Shown: positions 62,272-64,000 of the stretch, piece by piece
How the letters are laid out: the number at the start of each line of letters is the position of its first letter
Numbering within the stretch: position 1 is the stretch's first letter
Made by a program: the position numbers and the translations under genes
The notes under the pieces: model-generated
What the model saw: the letters and a program-made list of their open reading frames with translations, nothing else
Database searches by the model: none
Told to the model about the DNA's origin: nothing
Assembly: GCF_000524475.1 (NCBI RefSeq)
Contig: NZ_BAVQ01000007.1
Location: forward strand, 62,001 to 126,000
Direction: 5' to 3'
DNA from: Tomitella biformata AHU 1821
GTDB lineage: Bacteria > Actinomycetota > Actinomycetes > Mycobacteriales > Mycobacteriaceae
Length of the DNA stretch: 64,000 nt

Positions 62272-62929
62272 TCAGCCGGCGGCCGATGACCCGGTTGCCG
62301 CTTGCGCCGATGACGGCGCCGATGCCGAAGGGGGCGATCTTGCCGATCGTCACCAGGCCTTGTTTGGTGCCGGCCTTGACGAGGAACTTCTTCGTCAGCG
62401 TGGAGTTGAGGATCTTCAGGCTGGACGCGGACATGTCCTTGGCCATGAACGAGGCCCAACTCTTGCCCGTCTTGCCCAGCAGGCCGCGGACCAGGTAGAG
62501 GGCGCCGTCGCCGACTGCGATGGACAGCACCAGCGTGCGCCGCTTCTCCATGTCGGTGAGCGGGATGCCGTAGACCTCGGCGAGCGAGAGCGCCAGGACT
62601 GCCGCGGCGGAGAGGACCAGCGCGGTCTCGCCGCCCACGGCGGCGATCGCCGTCCCAGTGCCCGCGGCGGGGATGGCGGCGGCCATGCCGACCGCGGCCC
62701 CGCTGGTGGTCACGGTGCGCAGGAAGCGGCGCTCCAGGCGGGCGATGATCTGCGCGGGGCTCTCCTCCGGGTGTGCACGGCGCATTTTCGCCACTGACTC
62801 GACTATCACCGGGGTCGGCACTGACAGGCCGCGGTCTAGTGCGGACATCAGCGGCGACGGCAGGTCGGGGATATCCAGCTCAGCGGGTACCGCAACGTCC
62901 GTCTTGGCGCGTCGGGATAGCTTTGCCAT
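62222..62929 (-). CDS. Hypothetical protein with central hydrophobic hairpin
   Basis: This 235-residue protein has a basic N terminus, a helical region with A-H-P-E-E-S-P-A-Q-I-I-A-R-L-E-R-R-F-L, then a glycine/alanine-rich hydrophobic stretch (about 75-118), a charged segment E-K-R-R-T-L-V-L-S, and a C-terminal basic tail with G-A-V-I-G-A-S-G-N-R. The layout resembles EcsC-like or similar membrane-associated proteins, but I cannot assign it. The ATG is 6 nt from GGAGG. The end overlaps the MFS gene on the opposite strand by 50 bases; both frames look coding there, so the overlap is probably real. Confidence 0.72.
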   Translation of the reverse strand: MAKLSRRAKTDVAVPAELDIPDLPSPLMSALDRGLSVPTPVIVESVAKMRRAHPEESPAQIIARLERRFLRTVTTSGAAVGMAAAIPAAGTGTAIAAVGGETALVLSAAAVLALSLAEVYGIPLTDMEKRRTLVLSIAVGDGALYLVRGLLGKTGKSWASFMAKDMSASSLKILNSTLTKKFLVKAGTKQGLVTIGKIAPFGIGAVIGASGNRVIGRRLIKNSRAILGPPPPRWW

Positions 62930-63043
62930 TGCTCGCCTCCGTAAGTGCTGCTTCCGGGTGGCCGGGCTCAGACCCGGCGCGGTGTACTCGGTGCAGGTTA
63001 CGGGTAAATCGGGCGGGCAACGAGCCGAGGTGACGTTCGTGAC

Positions 63044-64000
63044 TCACACAGGCTCGGCGGGAATACGATAGTCGAGCACCTTTGCCAGGTAGTCGTTGCC
63101 GAAGAGGTGCTGGGGGTCGTGCTTTTCGCGGATCGCGGAGAACGCGTCGAAGTGCGGGTACACCTCGCGCAGGTCCGCGGCGGTACGCCAGTGGATCTTG
63201 CCCCAGTGGGGCCGCCCGCCAGCGGCGACTGCGATCTCCTCCACTGCGCGGAAATAGGCCTCGTAGTCCTGTCGCCAGTACTTATGCACCGCGATATAGG
63301 CGGAGTCGCGGCCATTTGCCGTGGACATCCACACGTCGTCTGCCGCAGCGAATCGCACCTCCACCGGGAAGCTGACCAGCTCGCCGCTGGTGTCGATCAT
63401 CTTCTCCAGGTCGGCGAGGACGCCGGGGAGCGCGTCGACCGGAATGGCGTACTCCATCTCGCGGAAGCGGACTCGGCGGGAGGAGACGAACACCCGATAG
63501 CTGCGGTCGGTGTACTCGCGCTCGCTCAAAAGGCGGGCGGCCACCCAGTTCATGCGCGGGATGATGGCGGGGACGCGGGTGCACAGCCGGCTCGTCTGCT
63601 CGAAGACCAGGTTCGACAGGAACTCGTCACTGATATAGCCGGTGACCTTGCCGACGGGTTTGAGCGGGGTGTCCAGTGGCAGCCGGGTGTTGCGCTTGGT
63701 AAGGACTCGGCGGGTGTGGGGCCACCAATAGAACTCGAAGTGGTCGACGGTCTCGCAGATGTGCGGGAGGTCGCGGAGCACGTTGTCGAGCGTGTCGGGG
63801 GCCTCGTGGGCATGCATCGCGAAGGCGTGGGGACAGTCCAGGATGATCTTGCTGAGGATGCCGATGGCGCCGAGTCCCAGGCGGGCGGCGTGGAAGAGGT
63901 CTGGGCCCTGGTCCCTCGAACAGTCGACGACGGAGCCATCGGCCAGCACCACCTGCAGGCCCACGACCAATCCAGCGAGGCCGCTGAACGCACTGCCGGT
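63044..64000 (-). CDS. FAD-linked aldono-lactone oxidase (D-arabinono-1,4-lactone oxidase family), 5' part beyond the window
   Basis: The visible 318 codons are the C-terminal two thirds of a VAO-type flavoprotein. The frame is open to the window edge, where T-G-S-A-F-S-G-L-A-G is the end of the FAD-binding region. The ALO-type C-terminal domain follows, with W-W-P-H-T-R-R, the substrate-channel segment F-P-V-E-V-R-F and the motif R-P-H-W-G-K-I-H-W, whose K-x-H is typical of this family. M. tuberculosis has a related L-gulono-lactone dehydrogenase (Rv1771). The histidyl-FAD site, if any, lies outside the window. The upstream 62930-63043 gap contains no obvious gene. Confidence 0.85.
   Translation of the reverse strand, partial: TGSAFSGLAGLVVGLQVVLADGSVVDCSRDQGPDLFHAARLGLGAIGILSKIILDCPHAFAMHAHEAPDTLDNVLRDLPHICETVDHFEFYWWPHTRRVLTKRNTRLPLDTPLKPVGKVTGYISDEFLSNLVFEQTSRLCTRVPAIIPRMNWVAARLLSEREYTDRSYRVFVSSRRVRFREMEYAIPVDALPGVLADLEKMIDTSGELVSFPVEVRFAAADDVWMSTANGRDSAYIAVHKYWRQDYEAYFRAVEEIAVAAGGRPHWGKIHWRTAADLREVYPHFDAFSAIREKHDPQHLFGNDYLAKVLDYRIPAEPV

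Overview
The window is high-GC actinobacterial chromosome, and its gene content and order match the Mycobacterium tuberculosis Rv1159-Rv1273 neighbourhood as I remember it. Markers are pimE, phhB, a mutT2-like domain, typA, lpqW, mshB (mycothiol), fbiC (coenzyme F420), fdxC-dapC, dapD/dapE, fadD36, folP2, gpgS, the DUF3117 gene, sigE-rseA-htrA-tatB, mrp, lpqZ and kgd. F420, mycothiol, PIM/lipomannan and methylglucose-lipopolysaccharide genes together point to a mycolic-acid actinomycete (Mycobacteriales) other than Corynebacterium. I cannot name the genus. Some pieces familiar from M. tuberculosis (narGHJI, glgA/glgC) are absent, and others (a thiamine-type ABC transporter, a Baeyer-Villiger monooxygenase operon) are present instead.

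Layout. 1-6.1 kb: pimE, phhB and a thiBPQ-type importer whose ATPase is fused in frame to a MutT2-like Nudix domain. 6.3-14 kb: typA, lpqW, mshB, small membrane and zinc-ribbon genes, and a pair of bacterial PH-domain membrane proteins. 14-18.3 kb: fbiC, fdxC, dapC. 18.4-25.6 kb: accessory enzymes (SMP-30-like hydrolase, ogt, fadD36, two F420-type flavin/deazaflavin proteins, amino-acid permease) ending with dapD. 25.7-31.8 kb: dapE, two LOG-family proteins, folP2, gpgS, a DivIVA-like protein, the DUF3117 gene, rlmA. 31.8-41.8 kb: envelope-stress block (O-methyltransferase, sigE, rseA, htrA, tatB), mrp, a lytic transglycosylase, DUF1003 and MgtE-like proteins, and a citrate-lyase-beta-like enzyme. 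41.8-47.6 kb: M20 peptidase, SUFU-domain and PHP proteins, malic enzyme, lpqZ. 47.7-51.7 kb: BVMO-SDR-esterase operon divergent from a TetR regulator. 51.8-64 kb: kgd, a one-chain ABC exporter, DUF488, GNAT, an MFS drug-type transporter, a hypothetical membrane protein and an edge-truncated aldonolactone oxidase.

How the genes work together. PimE and LpqW act at the same branch point of PIM/lipomannan synthesis. DapC, DapD and DapE are three steps of the succinylase route to meso-diaminopimelate. FbiC makes the F420 chromophore that the PPOX and Ddn-like proteins probably use. SigE, RseA and HtrA form an envelope-stress circuit. Kgd is a thiamine-diphosphate enzyme, and thiamine uptake is encoded at the other end of the window.

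Regulatory reading. Many starts lack a Shine-Dalgarno but carry an xANNNT hexamer 6-8 nt upstream, which fits leaderless transcription. Several convergent gene pairs are separated by long perfect hairpins. I saw no rRNA, tRNA, CRISPR array, insertion sequence or prophage gene. No gene-free stretch exceeds about 260 bases; the longest are 1-255 (pimE leader) and 32458-32717 (sigE promoter region).
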